The notes under the pieces are model-generated. The model was not told the origin of the DNA. It searched no databases and was given only the letters and a program-made list of their open reading frames with translations. Made by a program: the position numbers and the translations under genes. A stretch of 64,000 bases of DNA from the NCBI RefSeq assembly GCF_002749975.1, contig NZ_PEIG01000003.1, forward strand, positions 1-64,000. The letters are read 5' to 3'. The DNA comes from Gloeocapsopsis sp. IPPAS B-1203. GTDB taxonomy: Bacteria; Cyanobacteriota; Cyanobacteriia; Cyanobacteriales; Chroococcidiopsidaceae. Shown here piece after piece: positions 1 to 9,201 of the stretch (positions are counted from its first letter, which is position 1; every line of letters begins with the position of its first letter).

Positions 1-937
1 TTCTCTGCATAGGTTTCAAGGCAGCTAAACTAATTTCTTGTCTTAGGTTAATTTCTGGAGTTTGATGTTTCATTGCCCAGTAAAGTTTTTCTAAAGTGTT
101 TAACCGCATGTAAGGACACTCGTTACATGCACAGTTATTGACTGGAGGCGCAGGAATAAAAGTTTTACTTGGTTGTAACTTTTGCATTTGATAAATAATT
201 CCTGGTTCTGTCACTACAATAAAAACTTGCTTTTCACTTTGCTGACAGTATTTTAATAAAGCAGTTGTAGAACCAATATAATTAGCATGACGTAAAATAG
301 CGCTTTCGCACTCTGGATGTGCAATGACTTCCGCTTCAGGATACTCAACTTTTAACTGTACTATTTTACGTTCGGAAAATGTTTCATGTACGATACAACT
401 CCCTTGCCAAAGTAGCAAGTCTCTCCCTGTTTGCTCCATCACATATCGTCCTAAGTTGCGGTCTGGGGCAAATATAATCGGTTGCTCCTTTGAAATTTGA
501 TTGACAATGTCAACTGCATTGGAACTAGTACAAATAATGTCGCTCATTGCCTTAATTTCGGCAGTGCAGTTGATGTAAGAAATTACTAAATGATCTGGAT
601 GTACCGCTTTGAATGCTGCAAACGCTTCTGGCGGACAACTATCAGCTAAAGAACATCCTGCAGCTAAATCAGGTAACAGGACAAGCTTGTCTGGGTTAAG
701 AATTTTAGCCGTTTCCGCCATAAAATGGACACCGGCAAAGACGATGACATCAGCATCTGTGCTGGCTGCTTGACGAGAAAGCCCTAATGAGTCACCAATA
801 TAGTCAGCAATATCTTGGATCTCTGGCTCTTGGTAATAATGTGCCAGAATAACAGCATTCATTTTACCTTTTAATTCCTGAATTGCTGCAAATAAATCAA
901 CTGGTGGTTTCGTCGAGGCAGGTGCAATTGTAAACAC
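1..937 (-). CDS. nadA: Quinolinate synthase NadA (3' end cut by window edge)
   Basis: Translation of the minus strand from a GTG at 937 gives about 312 residues of quinolinate synthase, the [4Fe-4S] enzyme that condenses iminoaspartate with dihydroxyacetone phosphate in de novo NAD synthesis. Visible family motifs are AVILAHYYQ near the N-terminus, [34 protein letters not shown] with an iron-sulphur cysteine, [10 protein letters not shown], and CACNECPYM near the window edge with a further cluster cysteine. An in-frame stop at 956-958 lies just upstream and GTG is the only sensible start between it and the conserved region. The C-terminus lies outside the window. The cytosolic product feeds NAD(P) synthesis; no other nad gene is visible here. 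Confidence 0.95.
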   Translation of the reverse strand, partial: MFTIAPASTKPPVDLFAAIQELKGKMNAVILAHYYQEPEIQDIADYIGDSLGLSRQAASTDADVIVFAGVHFMAETAKILNPDKLVLLPDLAAGCSLADSCPPEAFAAFKAVHPDHLVISYINCTAEIKAMSDIICTSSNAVDIVNQISKEQPIIFAPDRNLGRYVMEQTGRDLLLWQGSCIVHETFSERKIVQLKVEYPEAEVIAHPECESAILRHANYIGSTTALLKYCQQSEKQVFIVVTEPGIIYQMQKLQPSKTFIPAPPVNNCACNECPYMRLNTLEKLYWAMKHQTPEINLRQEISLAALKPMQR

Positions 938-1104
938 AGTTAAAGATTGCCTAAGTTAACAAGTCATCTCCATAATTATAGTAAATTTCACTAAAACTGT
1001 AATTTGCACGGCAAATTTGGAAGTAGCTTTATTTGAAATCACTATGTCAAATATAGGCAAGCTTTTCTATCCTGGAAAAGGACAAGGCAAGGAATAAGTA
1101 GCAC

Positions 1105-2025
1105 ATGACCAGTCAGAAGACACACAAACAGTTAAAAATTGCTGTAGTTGGAGATATTCACGACCAATGGGAAGCAGCAGATGGCATTGCACTACAACAA
1201 TTGGGTGTAGATTTAGTACTATTTGTGGGTGATTTTGGTAATGAGTCAGTAGAAGTAGTTCGGGCGATCGCTTCCTTAGATATTCCTAAAGCAGCAGTTT
1301 TTGGCAATCACGATGCTTGGTATACTGCTACAGACTGGGGAAGAAAGAAGTGTCCCTACAACCGAGAACAAGAAGACTGGGTACAGCAACAGATTGATTT
1401 ATTCGGAGAAAACCATGTAGGCTATCAAAAACGTGACTTTCCAGAGTTAGGTCTCAGCGTTGTCGGTAGCCGCCCTTTTAGCTGGGGAGGGACAACCTGG
1501 AAAAATGCAAGTTTTTACAAAGAACGGTTTGGCGTTACAAATTTTGCGGAGTCTACCGCTTTGATGGTAGCAGCAGCAGAAAGTGCGCATCATAATAACA
1601 TTATTTTTCTCGGACATAATGGTCCATTTGGACTAGGCGATCGTGCTGAAGATCCCTGTGGTAAGGATTGGCAACCATTAGGTGGCGACTTTGGCGATCC
1701 TGACTTAGCTGCAGCGATCGCTCAAACCCGTGCAGCAGGCAAAAACATTCCCTTGGTGACTTTTGGTCATATGCACCACAAACTCCGTCATACACAGCAA
1801 ATGCGTAAAGCTATTACTGTTACAGAAGGAACAGTTTATTTAAATGCAGCTAGTGTGCCTCGTATAGTGCAAATAGGAAGCGATCGCCAGCGAAACTTTT
1901 CGCTTGTTGACTTACAAGGTGCTGTTGTCACTCAAGTTTCCTTGGTGTGGATAAATCAAAATTACAAAATAGCTTCTGAACAAGTTCTTTATCAAGAAAA
2001 TAACTCTTTAATGCAAACCGTATAG
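1105..2025 (+). CDS. Calcineurin-like metallophosphoesterase (TIGR04168-type)
   Basis: A 306-residue protein with the full set of calcineurin-like metal-binding motifs: GDIHDQW near residue 17, GDFGNE near 43, GNHDAW near 67, LGHNGP near 168 and FGHMHHK near 222. These would bind two metal ions for phosphoester hydrolysis. The overall sequence fits the TIGR04168 family found in cyanobacteria and plants; its substrate is not known to me. An AAGGA about 11 bases before the ATG supports the start. It is transcribed away from nadA and is followed by tRNA-Ser. The fold assignment is firm; the substrate is open. Confidence 0.9.
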   Translation: MTSQKTHKQLKIAVVGDIHDQWEAADGIALQQLGVDLVLFVGDFGNESVEVVRAIASLDIPKAAVFGNHDAWYTATDWGRKKCPYNREQEDWVQQQIDLFGENHVGYQKRDFPELGLSVVGSRPFSWGGTTWKNASFYKERFGVTNFAESTALMVAAAESAHHNNIIFLGHNGPFGLGDRAEDPCGKDWQPLGGDFGDPDLAAAIAQTRAAGKNIPLVTFGHMHHKLRHTQQMRKAITVTEGTVYLNAASVPRIVQIGSDRQRNFSLVDLQGAVVTQVSLVWINQNYKIASEQVLYQENNSLMQTV

Positions 2026-2072
2026 CTGATAGAATGTATTATGGCTAATAGCCAAAAGCTAAAAACCGATTG

Positions 2073-2157
2073 GGAGAGGTGGCAGAGTGGTCGATTGCGT
2101 CCGACTTGAAATCGGATGAAGTGAAAGCTTCCGGGAGTTCGAATCTCCCCCTCTCCG
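2073..2157 (+). tRNA. tRNA-Ser(UGA)
   Basis: The 85-base cloverleaf has a 7-bp acceptor stem GGAGAGG/CCTCTCC (2073-2079 with 2150-2156) and discriminator G at 2157. The anticodon stem TCCGA/TCGGA closes the loop CTTGAAA, giving anticodon TGA at 2107-2109, which reads UCA serine codons. A long variable arm typical of serine tRNA precedes the GTTCGAATC T-loop region. CCA is not encoded. Confidence 0.97.
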
Positions 2158-2347
2158 TTATTACACCAATGCTGACGTCAATTAGATAATATTGAATAAG
2201 AATGCAAATCTATTGTTGACAAACCTTGCCAAAGCATAAACTTACTCATGATATTTTAGGATAGGTAATAAGTAAGGTATGATTCAGGAGCAATAGAGAG
2301 TTTAATCCATTTCACTCAGGTCAGTTAGTTAATAAAGAACACTCCTG

Positions 2348-3505
2348 ATGAAAACTTACGACTGGATTGTGATCGGCAGTGGAATTACAGGTGCGGCATT
2401 AAGCTATGAGCTAGTCAAACAAGGCTTTAGTGTGTTACTTCTCGAAAAAGAAGCAACACCACACAATGCTACTTATTATAGCTATGGTGGCTTAGCATAT
2501 TGGTCGGGGACAACAGATTTAACTAAACAACTATGTGATGAAGGCATTGCTCGTCATCGTTTATTATCTCAGGAGTTAAAGGCAGATACTGAGTTTCGCG
2601 AATTAGATCTGCTTCTAACCATTGACCGAGATGAAAATCTTGAAGTGATAGCAGCGTCTTATGCAAAGTTTGCTAATCCACCACAATTACTGAGTGTAGA
2701 GGAAGCTTGCGAGTTGGAACCACTACTGAATAAAGATGCGATCGCTGGGGCGCTTACAGTTAAACACGGTCACATCCATGCAGCAAAACTTGCTGAAGCA
2801 TATATCCAAGCATTCTTACGTACTGGTGGGACAATGTATGTAGGGCAGGTGTGGGAGTTGCTGCGAGAAGGTCAACGCGTTACAGGAGTGAAGACGAAAA
2901 CCAATACTTACCAATCTGCAAATACTGTAGTGTGTGCAGGTGGCTTTAGTCGCGCATTACTTAAATCAGCCGGAATTTCTGTTCCGGTATATTTTACTCA
3001 TGCAGAAATTATTGCAACTCCACCTGTTGATATTGAGTTGCGTACTCTTGTTATGCCGGCGGATTTGCAAAGGTTTCGCTTAGAAGCTGAATCGACAACA
3101 GACAACATGTGGGATGTCATGGGGGAACCGTTACCACCAATTCTGGATGCAGGGGCAATTCAATTTCGCGATCGCCACTTATACCTTGGTCAAATCAGTC
3201 GTATAATCGCAGAACCCTTTGCACCCATTGATGCGATGAGTAGCGAAGCTGCCCTCAGAGACAGTATTGGCAAAATTTTACCAAAACTCAAAAACTTACC
3301 AGGAACGTGGCATCATTGCCTTGTTGCCTTTAGTAGCGATCACTTACCTTTAATAGGTGCTATTTCCAACTTCGAGGGTATCCACATCTTCTCTGGTTTT
3401 AGCAATCCTTTAGTCATCATCCCGCCTCTAGCACAACGATTTGCGCATTCAGTCGCAGGTCAACACGATGAAATTATTCTTCAGTTAAGTCCGCAACGCA
3501 CATAA
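2348..3505 (+). CDS. NAD(P)/FAD-dependent oxidoreductase, DAO family
   Basis: A 385-residue flavoprotein of the D-amino-acid/glycine oxidase (DAO) superfamily. The N-terminal dinucleotide-binding fold is clear: VIGSGITGAALSYEL, then LLLEKE, the acidic residue that binds the FAD ribose. A mid-protein TVVCAGGFSRALL and a C-terminal SDHLPLIGAISNFEGIHIFSGFS segment are also typical of the family. Such enzymes oxidise amines or amino acids using FAD and oxygen; the substrate cannot be read from the sequence. The ATG follows an ACACTCCTG stretch with no strong ribosome site. The gene stands alone between tRNA-Ser and a convergent gene. Confidence 0.85.
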   Translation: MKTYDWIVIGSGITGAALSYELVKQGFSVLLLEKEATPHNATYYSYGGLAYWSGTTDLTKQLCDEGIARHRLLSQELKADTEFRELDLLLTIDRDENLEVIAASYAKFANPPQLLSVEEACELEPLLNKDAIAGALTVKHGHIHAAKLAEAYIQAFLRTGGTMYVGQVWELLREGQRVTGVKTKTNTYQSANTVVCAGGFSRALLKSAGISVPVYFTHAEIIATPPVDIELRTLVMPADLQRFRLEAESTTDNMWDVMGEPLPPILDAGAIQFRDRHLYLGQISRIIAEPFAPIDAMSSEAALRDSIGKILPKLKNLPGTWHHCLVAFSSDHLPLIGAISNFEGIHIFSGFSNPLVIIPPLAQRFAHSVAGQHDEIILQLSPQRT

Positions 3506-3706
3506 GTGCTCTGAATGTGTACACTCTTTGACAAAGATCGGGAAACATAAATCTCTACTGACCGAAAAGGGGCGAGTTTCTTTGAGAGATTCGTAGAAAA
3601 AATAGTCCCATTAAATGGTTTCAAGCCCCTGCTTAAAAGCCAGGCGAATTCCCTTGCCCCTCGCTCCTCATCCCTCTTAACTTCGTTTAGCGTACAACTG
3701 ATAGAG

Positions 3707-4102
3707 CTAGCGCACAATTGGACTACCATGATGATGAATTAAGTACCATTGTTGTGCCATCTTTTGAAAGATATTCGTTGCTAGGGATGGTGCTTTTACC
3801 TTTCTACCTCGGCTCGACTGCAAGACGATTTCTTGAACGACTACGTAGGCAATGGCTTGGTCAATTTCTACTTTGATAACTTCTATATCTATTTCTAGAG
3901 AATTAGTATTGCGAAAGATAGATTCCCAAGAGGCTTGAATCGACTCCCATCCCATCAAAACTTTTCCACCTGGGTGAATGCACAAACTCGTTGCGCCTTG
4001 CCACCAGATGAGCCTCATACTACCGATATCCCTGTTGGAGAAGACACGGTAAAAAGCTTCATTGACCGCTATAATTGCTTCTTTATCTGATGAGTCAGTC
4101 AT
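3707..4102 (-). CDS. SnoaL-like / NTF2-fold protein
   Basis: A 131-residue protein with the pattern of SnoaL_3/NTF2-like domains: an N-terminal helix AIIAVNEAFYRVFSNRDI, then WWQGATSLCIHPGG, an alternating strand section around VIKVEIDQAIAYVVV, and a C-terminal WYLIHHHGSPIVR. The fold is a cone-shaped alpha+beta barrel that either binds a small ligand or acts as a small enzyme. The actual ligand is unknown. It is on the same strand as the DOPA-dioxygenase-like and deiminase genes, 80 bp after the former. Confidence 0.75.
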   Translation of the reverse strand: MTDSSDKEAIIAVNEAFYRVFSNRDIGSMRLIWWQGATSLCIHPGGKVLMGWESIQASWESIFRNTNSLEIDIEVIKVEIDQAIAYVVVQEIVLQSSRGRKVKAPSLATNIFQKMAQQWYLIHHHGSPIVR

Positions 4103-4182
4103 AGAATCATTTTACAACTGAGTGCGTCCTTACAGGAGCAAATAACAAGCGATCGCTTTTTCTTCTACTTAACCTTGGCACG

Positions 4183-4524
4183 CTAAAGCACATCAAGTTT
4201 TAAAGCCTGTGGTTCTCCCATCCACAAAGCATAATCAGTATGATCTTTTAAATCATTTCCTGTTAAAGGATGAATCAAAATCGTTAAACTTTTTCTATTG
4301 AGCGCCAGCCAAGATAGCAGATCTGCATAGTTGGTACGATCAAAAGCTAGCTGACAACTCCAACTTGGATGTGGTCCAACGTTTTTATGGTGCATCCGAC
4401 CCACGGTTACTTGAAATAGCTTACCCGCTTCTTCACACAAAGCTTTTGCTTGCTCAACGGTTGTCTCGTCGAAGTATACATGGGCGTGATACCCCTCGAT
4501 CAAACTTATATCTTGAAATTCCAT
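4183..4524 (-). CDS. DOPA 4,5-dioxygenase family protein
   Basis: A 113-residue protein matching the short DOPA 4,5-dioxygenase family (aromatic ring-opening enzymes). Diagnostic parts are the N-terminal GYHAHVYFDE with paired histidines, GRMHHKNVGPHPSWSCQLAF with more histidines, and LTILIHPLTGNDLKDHTDYALWMGE near the C-terminus. The length is usual for the family. Bacterial members are widespread and few have a known substrate, so ring cleavage of a catechol is a family-based inference. It lies 80 bp downstream of the deiminase gene on the same strand. Confidence 0.85.
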   Translation of the reverse strand: MEFQDISLIEGYHAHVYFDETTVEQAKALCEEAGKLFQVTVGRMHHKNVGPHPSWSCQLAFDRTNYADLLSWLALNRKSLTILIHPLTGNDLKDHTDYALWMGEPQALKLDVL

Positions 4525-4604
4525 TGTCTATTTTAAATAGAGAGTCATTAAAAACAAGAAACTTTACTCAAACAAGCTCTCGAACTATGTATCAAATGCA
4601 CTTT

Positions 4605-6599
4605 TTATTCAGGATTCCTGAAAAATGTCGGTTCAATCTCCCACCATTTTTGAGTAAAAGGTTTTCGGCTAGTATTGGTACCACAATGAATTTCCCCTCC
4701 TCCTCGAAAATAAGGGTCCCAATCATCGATAAAGTGACAAATCAAACCCAAAGGTTCCAAAACTGCTTTAACATAAGCTTCAAATTGACATTGAGCATCA
4801 ATATGAGGTCCAAATGGTTTAGGGATAGCAAGATGCTGATCAAGAACAATCATATTAACCATGTTGGGGAAAAAAGTTTCTGCTCGGTTATCACCATCAT
4901 TCTGGAACAAAGCAGGTATATCAATAATATCTTCTTCACTTAAATCTAACTCGTGTTTAAGAATCTCTCGATTCCAGTTAATATGTTCTTGATATTGTTG
5001 GTTTTGATGAGCTAATTCCTGATTTTCAAGAATATCTACCACACTAATATCGGCAGGCTTTTTATAAAGTTGTTTTCCTTGTCGCAACAACACCTGAGAA
5101 TGTCCTTCATCTCGTAAGTGGTAGAGAAGTTCATAGCACTTGTCAGGACTAGCTAAAAGCAGTTTAAATCCTTTGTACGTAGGAGCAGGAACGAAAGTCA
5201 TAAATTCGTCTATGTGCCCTACACTTAGCCAATCAGAAAAGATTTCTAGGGGGGCTTGGATCTTCTGGGCAAAAAAGAAGTTTCGCAAAACTTTTAACTT
5301 GCGACGTGGTTTTTGAATGATGTCGTTACGCGTTCCTCCAAATATCAGACGACCAAAGGGATAATGAACACCTTTTACAGTGACTGGTGGAGAAACTTCT
5401 AAATTCCCAAAAGAGTCTAGCTTTGTTGCTGAATGACGACTTTTGCGAATCACATATCCAAAATCACTTCCTATTAGTTTGCGTTTGACAAAATGATCTA
5501 AACCGCGATCGCGCGGTGAATCAAGGACTACGTGAATGAATTTTCCTGGTGCTTGAGTGTAACCAATTTCAATTTCATCTCGCATCCAAGGATCGTCTTT
5601 ATGAAACTCAAACGGAACAGGATCTAATTGTGCATTCGCTTTACCAACAACTTTTCTCAGTTCTTCGATAAATTCTTCATTATCTCCCTTAGACAAACGA
5701 GAAACAAAGACAGTTATTGGGGATAAGGTATTAGGAGTCATCATCCAAGGAGCAACTCGAAAAACCACGCGATCGCTATAAATTGTTTCTCCATCTTTTG
5801 CCAGAGTTAAATTAATTTCAACTATGCCATCGAAATCAATGTCAGGATAACTTAACGCCTTGACAGCTAATAGAATATCTCTATCAGTAACTTTAATTTT
5901 TGCTTTTGTCTTTGTTCCAATTAACTCATTACCCCTCTTACCAAGTTCATCATAAATACAAATTCTTTTTGCAACATCTTGGCTAATTGATAAATAAATT
6001 TCGCAACCACGAGGTAACTCTGTTAAACCAACTCTGCGAACGATCATAAAGCTCAAATCTTTCAGATCCAGTAGCCCACTAATATTATTTTCATCATATT
6101 GACCTCCAGAATGAACAAGATCGCGATCAGCGTTAACTATTAAGATTGCACCATGACCGTTACTTCCCCATTGCCAATCTCCTTTATGAGGATTATTTTC
6201 TTCAACAATCCCGTCTCGATCTGCATCCACATCCAGACAAATCTGAAGACAGGTTAGCTTAAGTTGAACTTGACTCAGTGGGTGACCAACATCATCTTGG
6301 AAGATGATCTGTAAACAGCGGTCTTTTGGGCGATCGCTAAAGGTTCTCGCTAAAAGGGTAATCTGTGAAATTTGCTTAAGAGGAATTATTGAGTTTGTAT
6401 CAATAAGTTCTGCATTAGAGTAAACTTCAATTTCTCCCTGTGTTTTGAAACTAACAATTGCTTCCTCAAAAGGTGCAAGATTTTTTAAGGAGATTTGCCG
6501 TGGTTGACCAACAACCAATATATCTTCATATTCCCTGCTTTTTCCTTGAGAACGCGAACGACGCTCGTCGCGTGATTCAATTTTTCCTATGTTTTTCAT
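4605..6599 (-). CDS. Protein-arginine deiminase (PAD), cyanobacterial type
   Basis: A 664-residue protein (from the ATG at 6599; a TTG three codons upstream is possible) closely resembling the middle and catalytic domains of animal peptidylarginine deiminases, which convert protein arginine to citrulline in a Ca2+-dependent way. The middle domain carries the acidic Ca-site stretch DVDADRDGIVE (about 123-133) and WQWGSNGHGAILIVN. The catalytic domain has all four active-site residues: Asp341 in WMRDEIEIGY, His462 and Asp464 in VGHIDEF, and Cys639 in EIHCGTNTS. There is no signal peptide. The very N-terminus is charged and low complexity. Substrates in cyanobacteria are unknown to me. Confidence 0.92.
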   Translation of the reverse strand: MKNIGKIESRDERRSRSQGKSREYEDILVVGQPRQISLKNLAPFEEAIVSFKTQGEIEVYSNAELIDTNSIIPLKQISQITLLARTFSDRPKDRCLQIIFQDDVGHPLSQVQLKLTCLQICLDVDADRDGIVEENNPHKGDWQWGSNGHGAILIVNADRDLVHSGGQYDENNISGLLDLKDLSFMIVRRVGLTELPRGCEIYLSISQDVAKRICIYDELGKRGNELIGTKTKAKIKVTDRDILLAVKALSYPDIDFDGIVEINLTLAKDGETIYSDRVVFRVAPWMMTPNTLSPITVFVSRLSKGDNEEFIEELRKVVGKANAQLDPVPFEFHKDDPWMRDEIEIGYTQAPGKFIHVVLDSPRDRGLDHFVKRKLIGSDFGYVIRKSRHSATKLDSFGNLEVSPPVTVKGVHYPFGRLIFGGTRNDIIQKPRRKLKVLRNFFFAQKIQAPLEIFSDWLSVGHIDEFMTFVPAPTYKGFKLLLASPDKCYELLYHLRDEGHSQVLLRQGKQLYKKPADISVVDILENQELAHQNQQYQEHINWNREILKHELDLSEEDIIDIPALFQNDGDNRAETFFPNMVNMIVLDQHLAIPKPFGPHIDAQCQFEAYVKAVLEPLGLICHFIDDWDPYFRGGGEIHCGTNTSRKPFTQKWWEIEPTFFRNPE

Positions 6600-7158
6600 A
6601 CCTTGCAATCATAAAAGTCGTATTAATCTAGTTTTGCATAAAATTAGATTTGCAGATAATGATTAATCGCTTTTGAATTTATTTTCTAGCTACAGTGATG
6701 ATTGAATATTTTTTATAAGTTTTAAGAAATATTTATTCGCTGGAATTCGTTAATTAATCAACTTAGCTTACTTTAATCTTATGTAAGAGTTTTAATCTTT
6801 AACCATTTACTGCTGTAAAATAACAAATACACTATTCTTCTTTGCACTTGTACTAATATTTATTCCTAGGCTTGCTTTAGCTACTACACCATAAGAATTG
6901 AGCCTACTATTTTCTCTAGTTGGATTAATAAGATATGGCACAGTACCAGAACTTTTTGTTGTGCCCTATGTTGCATAGATCTCATAGCGTGATACTTCTA
7001 GTCAGCTACGACACTTAAATACGGGCGTATCCAGCAGTTGGGGAAGTATAGCCGTCACTATTTCAATTCGATGGTGGTTGCTGAAGTTGCCGGTAATCTG
7101 AACGTCATGTCGCTTTTTCGGTAGACAGTAATTCTTTTGGGTTGTAAAAATAGCTGAC
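6600..7158. other. Intergenic region between PAD and ada
   Basis: About 560 bases that hold the divergent promoters of the deiminase (minus) and ada (plus). The first 350 bases are very A+T rich; the last 170 are more balanced. I see no convincing open frame, RNA gene or terminator. Confidence 0.5.
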
Positions 7159-8259
7159 ATGGAATCAAGTGATGTAACGGTTCAAATGACTTTGAAGCTC
7201 TCGCCATCACACATCGAGATGGAGCAAGCGTTTTATCGTAAGGACGCTAGTTATGATGGTGTGTTTTTTGTGGCCGTCCGTACCACAGGTATTTTCTGTC
7301 GCCCCTCTTGTCCTGCCCGCCCGAAACCGGAGAACATTGAATTTTTTCCAACGATTCGGGATGCTGTTTTTGCGGGTTATCGTCCATGCAAACGATGTCA
7401 TCCATTAGAAGTGTATGGGACATTGCCAGATTGGGTTGCAACGTTGATGCAGCGCGTGGAAACTTCACCCGATGCCAAAATCACAGCCACAGAGCTTCGT
7501 TCGCTGGGTCTGACTCCTGAACGAGTCCGACGCTGGTTTCGAGAGTATTACGGCATGACGTTTGTAGAATGGTGTCGCGGACGACGCTTGGCGAATGCTT
7601 TCATTCAAATCCGAGCGGGAACCACACTCGATGATGTTATCTTCACGAATCAATATGAATCTCATAGTGGTTTTAGAGAAGCCTTCAGTAAAGTCTTTGG
7701 TGTTCCGCCAGGGCAAAGCCAAAGCAGTGATTTTATTGCAACGCAAATGTTAGAAACACCGCTAGGAGCATTGCTGGTTGGTGCAGTCAGTGAAGGCGTA
7801 TGTTTGATCGAATACACCGATAGGCGAATGCTAGAGCATAACTATGCCACAATTCGTAAACGGTTTGGCTATCCAGTTCTGCCTGTCACCAATTCTCATA
7901 TCGAGTGTTTGCGAGATGAACTTTCTCGTTATTTTGTGGGTAAATTGACCAAGTTTACGATTCCTTTAGTGCTTGGCGGTACTGCGTTTCAAGAACAAGT
8001 TTGGTCAGAGCTACAGCGCATCCCCTACGGAAAAACAATCTCTTACGATGAGTTGGCGCAACACATCAATCAACCAACGGCAGTTCGTGCCGTAGCTAGA
8101 GCGAATGGAATGAATCGGATCAACATTCTTATTCCTTGCCATCGCGTGGTTGGCAAAAATGGACAGTTAACCGGATACGGCGGTGGACTGTGGCGAAAAC
8201 GATTGCTGTTGGAACTAGAGCGTACTGGAGAATTACCAGGCAACGAGATCATTCAGTAA
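7159..8259 (+). CDS. ada: Ada: bifunctional DNA repair methyltransferase and transcription activator
   Basis: A 366-residue full-length Ada. The N-terminal Zn domain (about 22-85) has Cys47, Cys51, Cys77 and Cys80 in GIFCRPSCPARP and CKRCHP; Cys47 matches the residue that takes methyl from phosphotriesters. An AraC-type DNA-binding segment follows (about 100-190, VRRWFREYYGMTFVEW). The C-terminal O6-methylguanine transferase domain has the active site IPCHRVVG at Cys327 followed by LTGYGGGLWRK. Methylation of the N-terminal cysteine turns Ada into an activator. It sits 16 bp before a DMT transporter gene and probably shares its transcript. Confidence 0.95.
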   Translation: MESSDVTVQMTLKLSPSHIEMEQAFYRKDASYDGVFFVAVRTTGIFCRPSCPARPKPENIEFFPTIRDAVFAGYRPCKRCHPLEVYGTLPDWVATLMQRVETSPDAKITATELRSLGLTPERVRRWFREYYGMTFVEWCRGRRLANAFIQIRAGTTLDDVIFTNQYESHSGFREAFSKVFGVPPGQSQSSDFIATQMLETPLGALLVGAVSEGVCLIEYTDRRMLEHNYATIRKRFGYPVLPVTNSHIECLRDELSRYFVGKLTKFTIPLVLGGTAFQEQVWSELQRIPYGKTISYDELAQHINQPTAVRAVARANGMNRINILIPCHRVVGKNGQLTGYGGGLWRKRLLLELERTGELPGNEIIQ

Positions 8260-8275
8260 TTCAACCATTTCAACA

Positions 8276-9136
8276 ATGAAACCAATTGATTTAGCACGGC
8301 TATTTTTACTAGCCGCGCTCTGGGGAAGTTCGTATTTATTCATCCGAATTACAGTTCCTGCTTTAGGAGTGTTCTTCACCATCAGCTTACGAGTCATTGT
8401 TGCGGCATGTGCATTGAGTTTGTATGGATTGTTTACGCAACAACTTCCCAATCTCAAGACCCGTTGGCTGTCCTATTTTCTATTGGGTTTATTAAACAAC
8501 GCAATTCCTTTCATATTGATTGCAATTGCTGTTGCTAATCTGAATGCATCGATTGCAGCAATTCTCAATGCGACAACTCCTTTGTTTACAGCAATCATAG
8601 CGGCTATTTGGCTTAAAGAACCATTAGATAGACGAAAAATTGTGGGGTTATTGCTTGGCATTGTCGGAGTTGCCATCCTAGTCGGATGGAGTCCTTTGTC
8701 ACTATCGTTACCAGTCATTATCGGATGGATATCAGCCTTAATTGCAGCGCTCTTTTATGGTATTGCTGCTGTATATGCTCGTCGCAAATTCATGGATAAT
8801 CGAGCAACTGAAACTGCAATCGGGCAGTTAATTGGTTCAAGTGTTTTGCTCTTTCCTGCTACTTTCGTATCTATTCCCAGTACTATTCCCTCTAGCGGAG
8901 TTATTCTTGCAGTAGTCACACTTGCAACTGTGTGTACGGCGTTTGCCTATTTACTCTACTTTCAACTCATTTCTAATGCAGGTGCAACTCCAGCAGCAAC
9001 CGTCACTTTTTTAATTCCTGTCTTCAGTTTGTTGTTTGGAAAAATGCTACTTAGTGAACCTGTTAACTTTGGTGTCATTGTTGGGTTATTAACAATTTTA
9101 TTGAGCATTCGGTTAGTTATTAGTAAAGAGCACTAA
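8276..9136 (+). CDS. EamA/DMT-family membrane transporter
   Basis: A 286-residue, very hydrophobic protein with about ten predicted membrane helices and two EamA repeats (about 5-135 and 145-280). The LLAALWGSSYLFIRI start, AILNATTPLFTAIIA in the first repeat and PVFSLLFGKMLLSEPVN in the second are typical of the drug/metabolite transporter superfamily. Members usually export small metabolites; the substrate is unknown. It starts 16 bp after ada and is probably co-transcribed with it. Confidence 0.88.
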   Translation: MKPIDLARLFLLAALWGSSYLFIRITVPALGVFFTISLRVIVAACALSLYGLFTQQLPNLKTRWLSYFLLGLLNNAIPFILIAIAVANLNASIAAILNATTPLFTAIIAAIWLKEPLDRRKIVGLLLGIVGVAILVGWSPLSLSLPVIIGWISALIAALFYGIAAVYARRKFMDNRATETAIGQLIGSSVLLFPATFVSIPSTIPSSGVILAVVTLATVCTAFAYLLYFQLISNAGATPAATVTFLIPVFSLLFGKMLLSEPVNFGVIVGLLTILLSIRLVISKEH

Positions 9137-9201
9137 AGATTAGTTTCAGGAATTTTAATTGAAGCTAGATGACGAGAAGCTACATAAATCTTTAATTTCT
9201 A

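Noticed and set aside
3481-3729. 82-codon minus-strand frame
   Set aside because: It overlaps the ends of both neighbours, lacks a ribosome site and looks like translated repeat DNA. It is listed as a finding, not as a gene.
4365-4943. 192-codon plus-strand frame
   Set aside because: It overlaps two well-supported minus-strand genes (DOPA-dioxygenase-like and PAD) and has the composition of an antisense shadow.
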